64,000 bases of DNA from an uncultured Burkholderiaceae bacterium (GCA_937888805.1 CALBEY010000134.1:1-64000), one strand, 5' to 3'. Positions 1 to 8,186 are shown, counted from the stretch's first letter. Program-made: numbers and translations. Notes: generated from the sequence alone by a model not told the origin.

Positions 1-1125
1 GGTACGCACATTCAATGATTGGAATGACCCGCCCCCTGGCTTCTTTGAAAGCGACATGGTGGAGCACTGTGGTGGCCCCAAATACGACGGGTTCTACGTC
101 CATTCGCTGGTTATGACTGACATTGCCACAGCGTGGACAGAATGCATGGCCTTGTTGACCCGAAACCAAACGCTGATCGTTGAGGCATATGAGCGGGTCA
201 AGGCGGAGTTGCCGATCCCGTTCTTGGTCTGGACACTGACAATGACAGTGCCTTCATGAACGACACCGTTGTCGAGTTCTGCAAGGACAGCGGCATTGAG
301 TTCACACGATCGAGGGCATACAAGAAGAAGGACCAAGCCTGGGTCGAACAGAAAAACGGCGCCATCGTGCGACGGCTAGTGGGCTACGGTCGTTTGAGCG
401 GACATAAAGCGCTCGCTACGCTCAACGAGTTATACGCAGTATCCCGATTGCACATCAATTTCTTTCAACCATCCTTTAAGCTCAAATCGAAGAGGCGTGA
501 AGGAACCAAGGTGATCAAGAAGTACCACCCGCCTATGACGCCTTGCGATCGAGTGCTGGCATCGCCAAAAATCGATGATGCCACCAAAGAGAAGCTGCGC
601 CAGCATCGGGACTCACTCGACCCGGTGCAGCTGCTTCATGACATTCGATCAATCCAGCAACGGATAGCTGAATTAAGTTCACGCAATGACGTATCGGCCA
701 ACAAACCAGTTCCGGATGTCAACGACTTCCTGAATGATCTGTCCACAGCATAGCAGGCTGGTGAGGCTCGACCGACACACAGAAAGCCTGCAACTGGCAA
801 GCGCACATGGCGAACGCGTGCTGACCCGTTTGCACAAGTTTGGCCATTGGTCTGCCAATGGCATGAGGATGCCCCGAGCTTGAGTGCCAAACTAATCATG
901 GCTAAGCTAGCAACGGATGTGCCGCAACTATACGGTGCTCAAACCCAACTACGAACCCTGCAACGAAAATTGAAAAAGTGGCGCAATGAACGAGCTAAAA
1001 AGTTGATCTATGGTGACGCAGCAGTTGAACCGGCCGGCCACTCCACAGTGGCCCCCCTCGGGGGCCACTGTGGAGTGAAACCCAGCCAAGTGGGTTATAA
1101 CTTCACAAGTAACATTTCTTTGTGA
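1..1125 (+). pseudogene. Decayed rve/DDE-type transposase (integrase catalytic domain), 5' partial
   Basis: This is a DDE transposase of the kind usually annotated as integrase catalytic domain protein; it would cut and join its own IS ends. Three acidic residues fit DDE: Asp in ESDMVEHC (about 49-72), Asp in the LDTDND segment (about 230-246) and Glu in AWVEQKNG (about 337-360). Reading starts in frame 2 and must move to frame 1 near 224-230, where restoring one G in TTCTTGGTCTGG gives the expected GLDTDNDSAFMND; this is a one-base deletion. The frame then meets TAG at 751-753, but the family-typical C-terminal part (WRTRADPF, then QLRTLQRKLKKWR at about 943-984) continues in the same frame to TGA at 1123-1125. 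So there are at least two inactivating lesions. The 5' end lies outside the window. Confidence 0.8.
1039..1077. repeat. 18-bp perfect inverted repeat (hairpin), 3-nt loop
   Basis: The arm CACTCCACAGTGGCCCCC (1039-1056) is followed by the loop CTC and the exact reverse complement at 1060-1077. It sits in the 3' tail of the decayed transposase gene, just inside the element's right end. No T-run follows, so it is not a standard intrinsic terminator. It may insulate the element from outside transcription or act as a recognition structure; that role is a guess. Confidence 0.85.
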
Positions 1126-1137
1126 GGCAATACGGCG

Positions 1138-1761
1138 GTCATCCTAATTGTCGCCGACCACATGGCACACGCCAGACGCAAGTTCTATGACCTACACCAA
1201 TCAAACGGTAGCGAGATCGCAGCCCAAGCCTTGGTCATCATCGGGCGACTCTACGAGGTTGAACGACAAACCGAATCGATGGGGCCCGATGAGCGATGGC
1301 GAATACGTCAAACCAAAGCCAAACCCATCATGAATCGCTACAGGCAGTGGCTCACACTGCAGCGCCAACGCGCCACCAACGGCACAGCCATCGCCAAGGC
1401 ATTGGACTATTCGCTCAAACGATGGGATGCGCTCGCGCGCTATGTCGATGATGGTCGCGTTGCCATCGATAACAACCACATAGAGAATCGAATTCGCCCA
1501 GTTGCTCAGGGCAGAAAGGCGTGGCTGTTTGCCGGGTCCCTGCGTGCAGGGGAGCGCGCGGCTGCAGTCATGACATTGATCCAAACAGCCAAGCTCAATG
1601 GCCATGATCCGTATGCGTACTTGAAAGACATCCTCACGCGGCTGCCGACGCATCCCAACAGCCGCATCGACGAATTGCTTCCACACAACTGGAAGCCTGA
1701 AGTCGCCGAACCAGCTGACGATTCAGCGCCACTACCCCATCTCGAACACGCCGCAGGCTAA
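1138..1761 (+). pseudogene. IS66-family transposase (TnpC), C-terminal fragment
   Basis: The readable part is about 200 residues from MAHARRKFYDLHQ (ATG at 1162) to the stop at 1759-1761. Full IS66 TnpC proteins exceed 500 residues, so the helix-turn-helix, zinc-binding and first two catalytic Asp regions are missing. The remaining part shows the family's third catalytic residue in AIDNNHIENRIRP (Glu), then GRKAWLFAGSLRAGERAA and the C-terminal LPTHPNSRIDELLPHNW. Upstream, the frame is open only from about 1138, next to the end of the preceding IS remnant. No tnpA or tnpB is present. It cannot be a working transposase. Confidence 0.85.
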
Positions 1762-1983
1762 CCATCAAGGTGAGTTGGCCGGTCGTTTACAGATCAATGC
1801 CAACTGTCGTAATCTTCATGGTGATCGCCCTCTTGTAGCGTAGTGTTTGAGTTAACACCCCCACTTTAAGGCACTCTGATGCCAAAGCATCAGGTAGGGG
1901 CGTCCATACCATTGGTTACCGTTTCACTAAATATGGCCTACGGTGCGTGGAATTCGAATATGTCTGCCTAACCATCGGCTCAT

Positions 1984-2004
1984 ACATGGGTAAAAACATG
2001 GGTA
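1984..2004. repeat. Direct repeat ACATGGGTA x2 beside tRNA-Ser
   Basis: ACATGGGTA occurs at 1984-1992 and again at 1996-2004, 12 bp apart, between the IS scar and the terminator of the tRNA-Ser gene. Short direct repeats of this sort are common as integrase arm-binding sites next to tRNA attachment sites; with only two copies this remains a suggestion. The rest of 1791-2005 holds no gene that I can see. Confidence 0.35.
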
Positions 2005-2006
2005 TA

Positions 2007-2031
2007 AATAAAAAACGCCCCGAAAGGCGCT
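2007..2031 (-). terminator. Intrinsic terminator of tRNA-Ser
   Basis: Read on the minus strand this is a short GC hairpin, CGCC with GGCG around TTTCGG, followed directly by six T. It lies 16 bases beyond the 3' end of the tRNA-Ser gene and would end its transcript. Confidence 0.6.
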
Positions 2032-2046
2032 TGTTCGTTGACAAAC

Positions 2047-2136
2047 TGGCGGAAGCGGTGAGATTCGAACTCACGGAGGGCGCGAACCCTCGCCGGTTTT
2101 CAAGACCGGTGCCTTAAACCACTCGGCCACGCTTCC
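2047..2136 (-). tRNA. tRNA-Ser (anticodon UGA)
   Basis: On the minus strand the acceptor arm GGAAGCG (2136-2130) pairs with CGCTTCC, followed by the discriminator G and an encoded CCA at 2049-2047. The anticodon stem-loop ACCGGTCTTGAAAACCGGC carries TGA, which reads UCA codons. A long variable arm (GAGGGTTCGCGCCCTC) marks it as a class II tRNA, and the T arm GTTCGAATC is normal. The length is 90 nt. The 3' end faces the IS remnants at 1-1790, the usual orientation for an element integrated at a tRNA gene. Confidence 0.95.
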
Positions 2137-2218
2137 TTTGATACATTAGATGCTGTCATTAGATATCCAAGCCAGCATAATAAACCATTTAGAGACATAA
2201 ATTCTGAGGAAGCAACCC

Positions 2219-3196
2219 ATGCGCGTGATTGAAATCAAAGAACCTGGTGCCCCTGATGTGTTGGTGCTCGGTGAGCGGCCAGAGCCTGTTCCGGCCGCTG
2301 GCGAGGTGCTGATTAAAGTGGCGGCAGCCGGTATTAATCGTCCAGACGTTTTCCAACGGTTAGGCAACTATGCGCCGCCGCCGGGAGCTTCTGATATTCC
2401 GGGCCTGGAGGTTTCAGGTGAAATTATTGGCGGTGATGTTGCAGGATCAGCTTTTAAAGTGGGTGATCAAGTGTGTGCCTTGGTTGCCGGTGGTGGCTAT
2501 GCTGAATATTGCGTGGCGCCAGCAGCGCAATGTATGCCGATTCCAGCGGGTCTGAGTTTGATTGAAGCGGCTGGGTTGCCTGAAACCTACTTTACGGTTT
2601 GGAGCAATGTTTTTGACCGTGGTGGTTTGAGTGGTGATGAAACGCTTCTCGTGCATGGCGGGGCCAGTGGCATTGGCACAACAGCGATTCAGCTGGCAAC
2701 GGCCCTGGGTCATCGCGTTTTTGCAACCGTGGGTAGTGATGAGCGGGTCAAAGCAGTCGAGGCACTCGGTGCGGTTAAGGGTATCAATTACAAAACCCAA
2801 GATTTTGTTGAAGAAATGAAAGTTTTGACCAGCAACCAAGGTGTTGATGTGATCCTTGATATGGTGGCGGGAGACTACATTGGTCGCGACATCAAATGCT
2901 TGGCCGATGATGGTCGAATCGTCATCATTGCGACGTTAGGCGGGACCAAGTCGTCGTTTAACTCAAGCGAATTGATGCGCCGCCGTCTGACGATCACGGG
3001 CTCAACCTTAAGGCCACGTCCAGTCGCTTTTAAAGGCGAGATTGCAAAAAAGTTGCAAGCCCAGGTTTGGCCTTTGCTGTCGAGCGGCAAAATTAAGCCG
3101 ATCATTTATGCCACCCTGCCACTTGAAGAGGCCGCCAAAGGACACGCCATGATGGAAGCGGGCGAGCAAATTGGCAAAATTATCATGACCGTATAA
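2219..3196 (+). CDS. NAD(P)H quinone oxidoreductase, zinc-independent MDR family (PIG3-like)
   Basis: This soluble medium-chain dehydrogenase/reductase probably reduces quinones with NADPH. It has 325 residues, normal for the family. The N-terminal GroES-like half carries GINRPDVFQRLG (39-50) and PGLEVSGEI (61-69); the nucleotide-binding half carries HGGASGIGTT (146-155). The zinc-binding cysteines of alcohol dehydrogenases are absent, which points to the quinone oxidoreductase branch. ATG 2219 follows a GAGGA motif. Its position upstream of tpiA and secG is a frequent Burkholderiales arrangement. The true substrate cannot be read from sequence. Confidence 0.9.
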   Translation: MRVIEIKEPGAPDVLVLGERPEPVPAAGEVLIKVAAAGINRPDVFQRLGNYAPPPGASDIPGLEVSGEIIGGDVAGSAFKVGDQVCALVAGGGYAEYCVAPAAQCMPIPAGLSLIEAAGLPETYFTVWSNVFDRGGLSGDETLLVHGGASGIGTTAIQLATALGHRVFATVGSDERVKAVEALGAVKGINYKTQDFVEEMKVLTSNQGVDVILDMVAGDYIGRDIKCLADDGRIVIIATLGGTKSSFNSSELMRRRLTITGSTLRPRPVAFKGEIAKKLQAQVWPLLSSGKIKPIIYATLPLEEAAKGHAMMEAGEQIGKIIMTV

Positions 3197-3260
3197 GACG
3201 CGCTACAATAATAGGTTATCCAAGAATCTTTGATTTGACCTTGCTCCGTTGAATATCAAC

Positions 3261-4028
3261 ATGACCGACACCAAGCAGATCACTGCGCCGCTGATTGCCC
3301 GTAGCCAATGCCTTGTCATGGGCAATTGGAAGATGAACGGTTCAATGTCGTTTAACAATCAGTTGTTAAACGACATTGTGATGGGTGCTGCGAGCTTAGC
3401 CACCAGTGCGCAACTAGTTGTCTGTGTGCCTTCGCCTTATTTGGCGCAAGCCTGCGAGCGATTGTCAGGCACACCTGTTCAATGGGGTGCTCAAGATGTG
3501 AGTGTTCACACCAAAGGTGCATTCACTGGCGAGATTGGTGCGGGCATGTTGACGGATTTTGGTTGCCGCTGGGTTTTAGTGGGCCACTCGGAGCGTCGGA
3601 CTTTGCATGCCGAGTCTGATGCGGTGGTGGCGCAAAAGGCGCTGGCTGCTTTGAATGCTGGGTTGACGCCGGTGGTTTGTGTGGGTGAATCTTTGCAAGA
3701 GCGTGACGCGGGTCTGGCCGAGGCGGTTATCAAGCGCCAGCTCGCCCCTGTGTTGGCGTTAGGCGCTGAAGCGGTGATGCGCTTGGTGGTGGCTTACGAG
3801 CCGGTCTGGGCCATTGGCACAGGTCGCACCGCTAGTGCGCAACAGGCGCAAGACATTCACGCGGTAATTAGGCGGTTATTGCCCAGTTCAGATCACACGC
3901 CAGTTTTATATGGTGGCAGTGTCAAGCCGGACAACGCCAAGACCCTGTTTGCGATGCCAGACATCGACGGTGGTTTGATCGGTGGGGCCTCATTGGTGGC
4001 CACTGATTTTTTGGCGATTGCGAGTTGA
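3261..4028 (+). CDS. tpiA: Triosephosphate isomerase
   Basis: It interconverts dihydroxyacetone phosphate and glyceraldehyde 3-phosphate in glycolysis and gluconeogenesis; a cytoplasmic TIM barrel. All signatures are present: GNWKMNG (21-27, with the active-site Lys), VGHSERR (107-113, catalytic His109), AYEPVWAIGTG (179-188 region, catalytic Glu180) and the phosphate-binding YGGSVKPDNA (217-226). The length of 255 residues is usual. I take ATG 3261; an in-frame TTG at 3249 would add four residues, but neither start has a strong ribosome site. A TACAAT box at 3204-3209 could serve as a -10 for tpiA-secG. Confidence 0.95.
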   Translation: MTDTKQITAPLIARSQCLVMGNWKMNGSMSFNNQLLNDIVMGAASLATSAQLVVCVPSPYLAQACERLSGTPVQWGAQDVSVHTKGAFTGEIGAGMLTDFGCRWVLVGHSERRTLHAESDAVVAQKALAALNAGLTPVVCVGESLQERDAGLAEAVIKRQLAPVLALGAEAVMRLVVAYEPVWAIGTGRTASAQQAQDIHAVIRRLLPSSDHTPVLYGGSVKPDNAKTLFAMPDIDGGLIGGASLVATDFLAIAS

Positions 4029-4118
4029 TGTGTGTTTAATTTTTTTTAGCGGGTTGCCGGCGAGTGAACGTAAAGCCGCGCAACCTATGACAATTTTGGT
4101 TTCTGGAGTGTATTGATT

Positions 4119-4517
4119 ATGTCAACGGGGTTCACGTTTCTGCTGGGTGTGCAAATCGTTGCATCATTCACCATCATCGTGCTGGTGCTCCTTCAGCAGG
4201 GTAAGGGCGCTGACATGGGTTCTGCCTTTGGCAGCGGTTCTGCCGGTAGTCTGTTTGGTGCCACTGGCGCGGCTAACTTTCTATCGCGCGCGACCAAATG
4301 GGCTGCGGTGGTTTTCTTTGTCACGACCCTAGGGCTGGCTTACATGGCTACCACGGGTCAGTTGCAAGAAGACACGGGCATCATGGATAGCTTTCAGCCC
4401 AATCAGTCCGTACCGACTGCGCCAGGTAGTCGTGTGCCCAGTGGTGGTGTGCCATCCTCGATCCCGAGCGCGGGGGAGGTACCGGTGGTGCCTTCGAGCA
4501 CAGGTACGAGTCAGTAG
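4119..4517 (+). CDS. secG: Preprotein translocase subunit SecG
   Basis: Small membrane subunit of the SecYEG channel that assists protein export. It has two hydrophobic helices (about 3-22 and 52-72) joined by the Gly/Ser-rich loop typical of SecG, with GKGADMGSAFGSGSAGSLFG following the first helix. The tail after about residue 90 is rich in Pro, Ser and Val and probably unstructured. ATG 4119 is preferred over TTG 4113 because GGAG at 4105-4108 is correctly spaced from the ATG. It is followed at once by tRNA-Leu, a linkage seen in many Burkholderiales. Confidence 0.93.
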   Translation: MSTGFTFLLGVQIVASFTIIVLVLLQQGKGADMGSAFGSGSAGSLFGATGAANFLSRATKWAAVVFFVTTLGLAYMATTGQLQEDTGIMDSFQPNQSVPTAPGSRVPSGGVPSSIPSAGEVPVVPSSTGTSQ

Positions 4518-4526
4518 ATACAGTGA

Positions 4527-4532
4527 TAGAAT
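4527..4532 (+). promoter_or_regulatory. Candidate -10 box for tRNA-Leu
   Basis: TAGAAT lies 17 bases before the mature tRNA 5' end. No good -35 is seen at the usual distance, so read-through from secG is also possible. Confidence 0.3.
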
Positions 4533-4549
4533 GCTGGTCTTGTGATTTG

Positions 4550-4634
4550 GCCGACGTGGTGGAATTGGTAGACACGCTATCTTGAGGGGGTAGTGGCGAA
4601 AGCTGTGCGAGTTCGAGTCTCGCCGTCGGCACCA
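4550..4634 (+). tRNA. tRNA-Leu (anticodon GAG)
   Basis: Acceptor GCCGACG (4550-4556) pairs with CGTCGGC, then discriminator A and an encoded CCA (4632-4634). The anticodon stem CTATC/GGTAG encloses TTGAGGG, giving anticodon GAG, which reads CUC and CUU codons. A long variable arm follows, as expected for leucine tRNAs, and the T loop GTTCGAGTC is normal. The length is 85 nt. Confidence 0.95.
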
Positions 4635-4935
4635 AAATAAGGCGCTTTACTGCGTCACAGCAACATCATCAGCTTTATTGAAGACTTTAGAGTCAAAAAT
4701 CCGAGAACCGGTGCTGAATGTTGTGATGGGTGATGGCATCTTGGATAAGCTGTCCTTCGGCAGCTGTTTTTAAGATGCTTGCGACATTTTGCATCGTTCT
4801 GAAACGATAGGCCTCTGCAGCCCAAAACAACAAATCAAATCCATACAGTCTGTCCTGGTTTCTTAATCCTCTAAGTTACTCCCCTCTCTCTTACTCACTT
4901 TTCTTTGTTAGGCCGATTCGCCGTTGGAGACAAAC
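4635..4935. other. Intergenic region tRNA-Leu to asparaginase, with a possible gene remnant
   Basis: No gene is certain here. On the minus strand the frame ending in TGA at 4693-4695 stays open up to a TAA at 4876-4878 (about 60 codons) and reads like protein, with segments such as FDLLFWAAEAYRF and ILKTAAEGQLIQDAI. The only ATG in it is at 4792-4794, leaving 33 residues, so it may be the tail of a lost gene. Plus-strand features are a weak hairpin AGCTG/CAGCT followed by G and five T (4748-4771) and the small inverted repeat ATCGTT/AACGAT (about 4793-4808). The asparaginase promoter should lie in the last 60 bases. Confidence 0.4.
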
Positions 4936-5934
4936 ATGGCAAACACACAGCGCATACCCCGCATTGCGGTGGTGGCCACGGGCGGTACTATCGCATCAAC
5001 TGCCGCTGACAGTACGCAATTGGCCGATTATCAAGTTTGCGCAGCAGTTGAGGACCTCGTAACTGCTGTCCCTGATTTGGCTGGGTTGGCCAAGTTTGAG
5101 TTTGAACAGATCTGTAATGTCAAAAGTCATCAGATCGGTGACCAAACACTTTTAGAAATTGCGCGTTCCGTCCAAAGGTTCTGCGATCGCGACGATATTG
5201 ATGGTGTCGTCATCACTCATGGCACCGATACGTTAGAAGAAACAGCTTTTTATCTACATTTGACGCTCGATACTGACAAGCCCGTGGTGATGGTTGGTGC
5301 GATGCGCCCAGCTTCGGCGATGAGTGCTGACGGGCCCCTGAACCTTTTTCATGCGGTGGTTGTTGCCAGCCATCCCGATGCAAAAGCGAAAGGGGTGATG
5401 GTGGTGATGAATGATCGGATTGCCTCTGCCCGGCATGTGACGAAAGCTCACGCCAATGGCGTGGATGCCTTTGCACCGACGGAGTTTGGGTATCTTGGCC
5501 TGGTTTTTGGGCACTGGGTGCAGTTTCAAAGTGCTTTGGTGACGTTTCACACAGCACAGAGTCCGTTCAAAAGGTCGTTTGAGACGGATCAATTGCCGCC
5601 GGTGGACATTATTTATGACCATCAGGGTGCTGGTTTACATCAGTACCGTGCTGCCATTGAAGTATCTGAAGGCATTGTGCTGGCAGCCACCGGCCACGGC
5701 AGCCTGTCGCCGCAAGCCAGCGAAGGGGCCCGCCTGGCTTTAGCAGCGAACGTTTGTTTTGTGCGTTCAACGCGGGTTTGGCAAGGTGTCGTGCGCCCAT
5801 CAGTCAAAGATGCGCAATTTGGCACGGTGGCAGCTTTCACCTTGACACCTGCCAAAGCCAGGGTGCTGCTGAGGCTAGCGATGGTCAAATCACGCGATCG
5901 GGCTGAAATACAACACTGGTTTGCCGAGGCCTGA
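4936..5934 (+). CDS. L-asparaginase, type II family fold, no signal peptide
   Basis: It hydrolyses asparagine to aspartate and ammonia. The catalytic elements are present: ATGGTIA (14-20, nucleophile Thr18), HGTDTLEETA (95-104, Thr97 and Asp98) and Lys169 in HVTKAH, plus ASAMSADGPLNLF (126-137). The length of 332 residues is typical. The start is ATG 4936, preceded by GGAGA; a TTG at 4924 is also in frame. No secretion signal is visible, so the enzyme is probably cytoplasmic although its sequence follows the periplasmic AnsB type. It stands alone between tRNA-Leu and the porin gene. Some glutaminase activity is possible. Confidence 0.9.
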   Translation: MANTQRIPRIAVVATGGTIASTAADSTQLADYQVCAAVEDLVTAVPDLAGLAKFEFEQICNVKSHQIGDQTLLEIARSVQRFCDRDDIDGVVITHGTDTLEETAFYLHLTLDTDKPVVMVGAMRPASAMSADGPLNLFHAVVVASHPDAKAKGVMVVMNDRIASARHVTKAHANGVDAFAPTEFGYLGLVFGHWVQFQSALVTFHTAQSPFKRSFETDQLPPVDIIYDHQGAGLHQYRAAIEVSEGIVLAATGHGSLSPQASEGARLALAANVCFVRSTRVWQGVVRPSVKDAQFGTVAAFTLTPAKARVLLRLAMVKSRDRAEIQHWFAEA

Positions 5935-6008
5935 TTTAAGAAAGATTGAGCTCTGGTGCGGCTCCCGATTGGGTGTGCGCGGTGTTGAGATAGCCCAACA
6001 AAGCCTTG

Positions 6009-6030
6009 TGTGTTGTGTGTGACCAACACA
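6009..6030. promoter_or_regulatory. Operator-like inverted repeat upstream of the porin gene
   Basis: TGTGTTG (6009-6015) and CAACACA (6024-6030) form a perfect 7-bp inverted repeat with an 8-bp spacer, about 160 bases before the porin start. The size and symmetry fit a dimeric regulator site, but I cannot name the regulator. The remainder of 5935-6187 has no gene. Confidence 0.3.
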
Positions 6031-6187
6031 ATTTCCCGAAATGAGGCAGGTAAACCAAGCTTCTATAGCCAAGGCGCCCGAAATTTGATGCAATAACTAC
6101 AACTTCCTTTACCGGAGTTAGTGGGGCATTAGTCATCACTTAGGTGCACGACGCTCTTATCACTCAATATCATTGGAGATTTCTAGA

Positions 6188-7360
6188 ATGAAAAAGACTC
6201 TACTCGTTGCTGCCATGATGGCCAGCTTCACCGGTGCAGCCGTTGCACAAAACACCGTGACCTTGTACGGTCGTTTGGCCCCCGCAATGGTTTATCAAAA
6301 CGTCAAACTCAGTGACAAAGCAGCCACAAGTTTGGGGGTTACCTCGGGCACTCGTAATCAATTTTCGATTGCTGATGGCTATGCGCCTGGTGGGTCCTTG
6401 TACGGTTTAAAAGGTGTTGAAGATCTTGGCGGTGGGTTGAAAGTTAGTTTTAAATTTGAGCAAGGCTTATCAACAACCACAGGTGGTCTGTCAACACGTA
6501 TTTCAGCCTTAAGCGTTTCAAGCACAGCTTGGGGTTCGATCCAATTTGGTAAAGATTTTACAGCTGGTTCAGAAATTCTATCTGGCATTAGCCCGTTGGG
6601 TACCGCGTTTGCGCCTGGCTCTGCCGAAGTTGCATTTGGTACGTTTTCAACGAACGTCAATAACCAAATCAAGTATTTGTCACCTACTATTAGCGGCTTA
6701 AGACTCGGTGCTTCTTACTCATTCGATATGGGTACCGTTACTTCTATCAATACGACTACAGGCGCAACTGCGAATATTACTTCGGCAACATTTGGAACAT
6801 CAAACAAAAACCGTTTTGGACAAATTGGTTTACGTTACGCTAACGGTCCAGTGGTTGTAGGTGCGCTTTACTCCACAATTATGCCTAACAGCACAAGTAC
6901 TCTCAATAACAATAAGAAACCCAAGAATTGGGTGCTCGGTGGTACATATGACCTAAAAGTGGTTAAGTTGCATGCTGCATACGGTCAAAACATTGACGGC
7001 ATCATCTCTGGTGGTGCAGCCGCTGTTGGTGGATTAACCACCGGCGGTGCCACTACCAATTTCGGAGCCGTTGGTATAGCTTCTGGAGTTGGCGATGGTC
7101 GTACCAATCAGTGGATGGCTGGTTTAAGTGCACCAGTTGGAGCAGCTGGCAAGGTGTTGTTTAGCGTTTCTCAGATGAGTCCATCTGGCAATTTCGACCG
7201 TCCAGCCACAGACACCATGACCAATGCTGGTATCGTCTATACTTATAGTTTGTCAAAGCGTACGAGCTTATACGGTTCTTACTCATATGCATCAAACTAC
7301 GGCATGGTTGATGGCCTCGACGTAAACGCAGTTGGTGCCGGTATTGTTCACTTGTTCTAA
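6188..7360 (+). CDS. Outer-membrane porin, Gram-negative general porin (OmpC-like trimeric type)
   Basis: It forms a diffusion channel for small hydrophilic solutes in the outer membrane. The 390-residue precursor begins with a clear signal peptide (MKKTLLVAAMM...) cleaved after AVA at about residue 20; the mature start QNTVTLYGR is typical of betaproteobacterial porins. The body alternates hydrophobic and polar residues as in a 16-strand barrel, and the last residue is Phe, the outer-membrane insertion signal. ATG 6188 follows GGAG at 6175-6178; an in-frame TTG at 6173 lies inside that site and is unlikely. The gene is monocistronic, closed by a strong terminator, which suggests a high-copy protein. 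Confidence 0.93.
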   Translation: MKKTLLVAAMMASFTGAAVAQNTVTLYGRLAPAMVYQNVKLSDKAATSLGVTSGTRNQFSIADGYAPGGSLYGLKGVEDLGGGLKVSFKFEQGLSTTTGGLSTRISALSVSSTAWGSIQFGKDFTAGSEILSGISPLGTAFAPGSAEVAFGTFSTNVNNQIKYLSPTISGLRLGASYSFDMGTVTSINTTTGATANITSATFGTSNKNRFGQIGLRYANGPVVVGALYSTIMPNSTSTLNNNKKPKNWVLGGTYDLKVVKLHAAYGQNIDGIISGGAAAVGGLTTGGATTNFGAVGIASGVGDGRTNQWMAGLSAPVGAAGKVLFSVSQMSPSGNFDRPATDTMTNAGIVYTYSLSKRTSLYGSYSYASNYGMVDGLDVNAVGAGIVHLF

Positions 7361-7410
7361 AAAAAGCCGGTTGAAAGTTTTTTTAACCATTGGTTGAAAT
7401 GCTTTCTAAC

Positions 7411-7437
7411 AAAAAAGCCCCCCTCGGGGGCTTTTTT
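7411..7437 (+). terminator. Intrinsic terminator after the porin gene
   Basis: AAAAAAGCCCCCC and GGGGGCTTTTTT flank a short CTC loop: a strong GC stem, then six T. It is A/T-symmetric and could work in both directions, separating the porin from the nuo operon. Confidence 0.9.
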
Positions 7438-7764
7438 GTTGCTCATCTGATCTGGTTTTGACTTTGAACTGTAGTCTCCTTTCAAAAAGTGTGCTTTTGT
7501 GAATGCATGAAGGTTATTGAAACGTTGCTTGCTGATTTCTGTATGGTTTGTTTGGGTCGTGGTTGTTTGATTTTTGGATGTTTTTGCTTTAAATCAATCG
7601 GTGTTGCTTAGGGCATGGGACTGACGAGGTTAGATTTTGAACGGGTTAGGCTTTGGTTGATTTTTTTCTGTGTTTTGCCCTAGAAATGACTGTGGGTTTT
7701 CAGGCGGGCGTTATGGGTAGCAGTGCTACAATTACGGGGTTTGTACCAATGCTGAGTCTAGTCA
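7438..7764. other. Leader region of the nuo operon
   Basis: About 330 bases rich in T and G on the plus strand, with no credible gene; the open frame at 7653-7871 runs through the nuoA start in another frame. The nuo promoter is expected here. Confidence 0.6.
7724..7732 (+). promoter_or_regulatory. Candidate extended -10 promoter for nuoA-N
   Basis: TGCTACAAT contains TACAAT preceded by the TGN of an extended -10 element, 32 bases before the nuoA ATG. No consensus -35 is seen 17 bases upstream, which an extended -10 can tolerate. Other promoters may exist further upstream. Confidence 0.4.
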
Positions 7765-8124
7765 ATGAACTTAGAACAATATTTCCCGGTATTACTGTTC
7801 ATTATCGTGGGTTCCCTCATGGGGTTTGCGCTAATAACCGCTGGATCACTGCTTGGGCCAAGTCGCCCTGATGAGCAAAAGCTCTCCCCTTACGAGTGTG
7901 GATTTGAGGCTTTTGGTGACTCGCGGATGAAATTCGATGTTCGCTACTACTTGGTGGCGATTCTGTTTATTCTTTTTGACCTCGAAATCGCCTTTCTTTT
8001 TCCTTGGGCCATGGCCAACGAGTCGCTAGGGTTGGTGGGTTTCACCACGGCGATGATATTTTTGGTGATTTTGGCGGTTGGTTTTGTTTACGAATGGAAA
8101 AAAGGGGCGTTGGACTGGGAGTAA
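7765..8124 (+). CDS. nuoA: NADH-quinone oxidoreductase subunit A
   Basis: Membrane-arm subunit at the quinone-site end of complex I. It has 119 residues and three transmembrane helices (about 6-27, 64-84, 90-110). The loop between helices 1 and 2 carries the conserved [20 protein letters not shown], whose Cys is the marker residue of this subunit near the quinone channel, and [19 protein letters not shown] follows. First gene of a 14-gene operon; the gap to nuoB is 62 bases. Confidence 0.96.
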   Translation: MNLEQYFPVLLFIIVGSLMGFALITAGSLLGPSRPDEQKLSPYECGFEAFGDSRMKFDVRYYLVAILFILFDLEIAFLFPWAMANESLGLVGFTTAMIFLVILAVGFVYEWKKGALDWE

Positions 8125-8186
8125 TACAGCAACGGTTGGTATGGTGCGGACCGATTGTCCGCTGAGCAAAAAACGGCTATTAAGAC

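Larger units (their letters stand above)
1..1790. mobile_element. IS remnant cluster at tRNA-Ser (rve-type IS fragment plus IS66 fragment)
   Basis: Two unrelated insertion-sequence remnants lie end to end. The first is the C-terminal part of an rve/DDE transposase gene that enters from beyond the window. Its element appears to end near 1132, where the sequence around 1092-1132 resembles a terminal repeat (AGTAAC and TGAGGCAATA boxes). The second is the 3' third of an IS66 transposase gene, followed at about 1766-1790 by sequence like an IS66 right end that finishes in GGTCGTTTAC. The order suggests that the first element landed in, or recombined with, the IS66 copy and removed its 5' part. 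Neither can move by itself. The element ends are inferred by eye. Confidence 0.6.

Noticed and set aside
1201-1686. 161-codon open frame on the minus strand
   Set aside because: It is the reverse of the IS66 transposase fragment and reads as low-quality Cys/His-rich sequence.
7653-7871. Open frame of 72 codons across the nuoA start
   Set aside because: It overlaps nuoA in another frame and has no family likeness or ribosome site.
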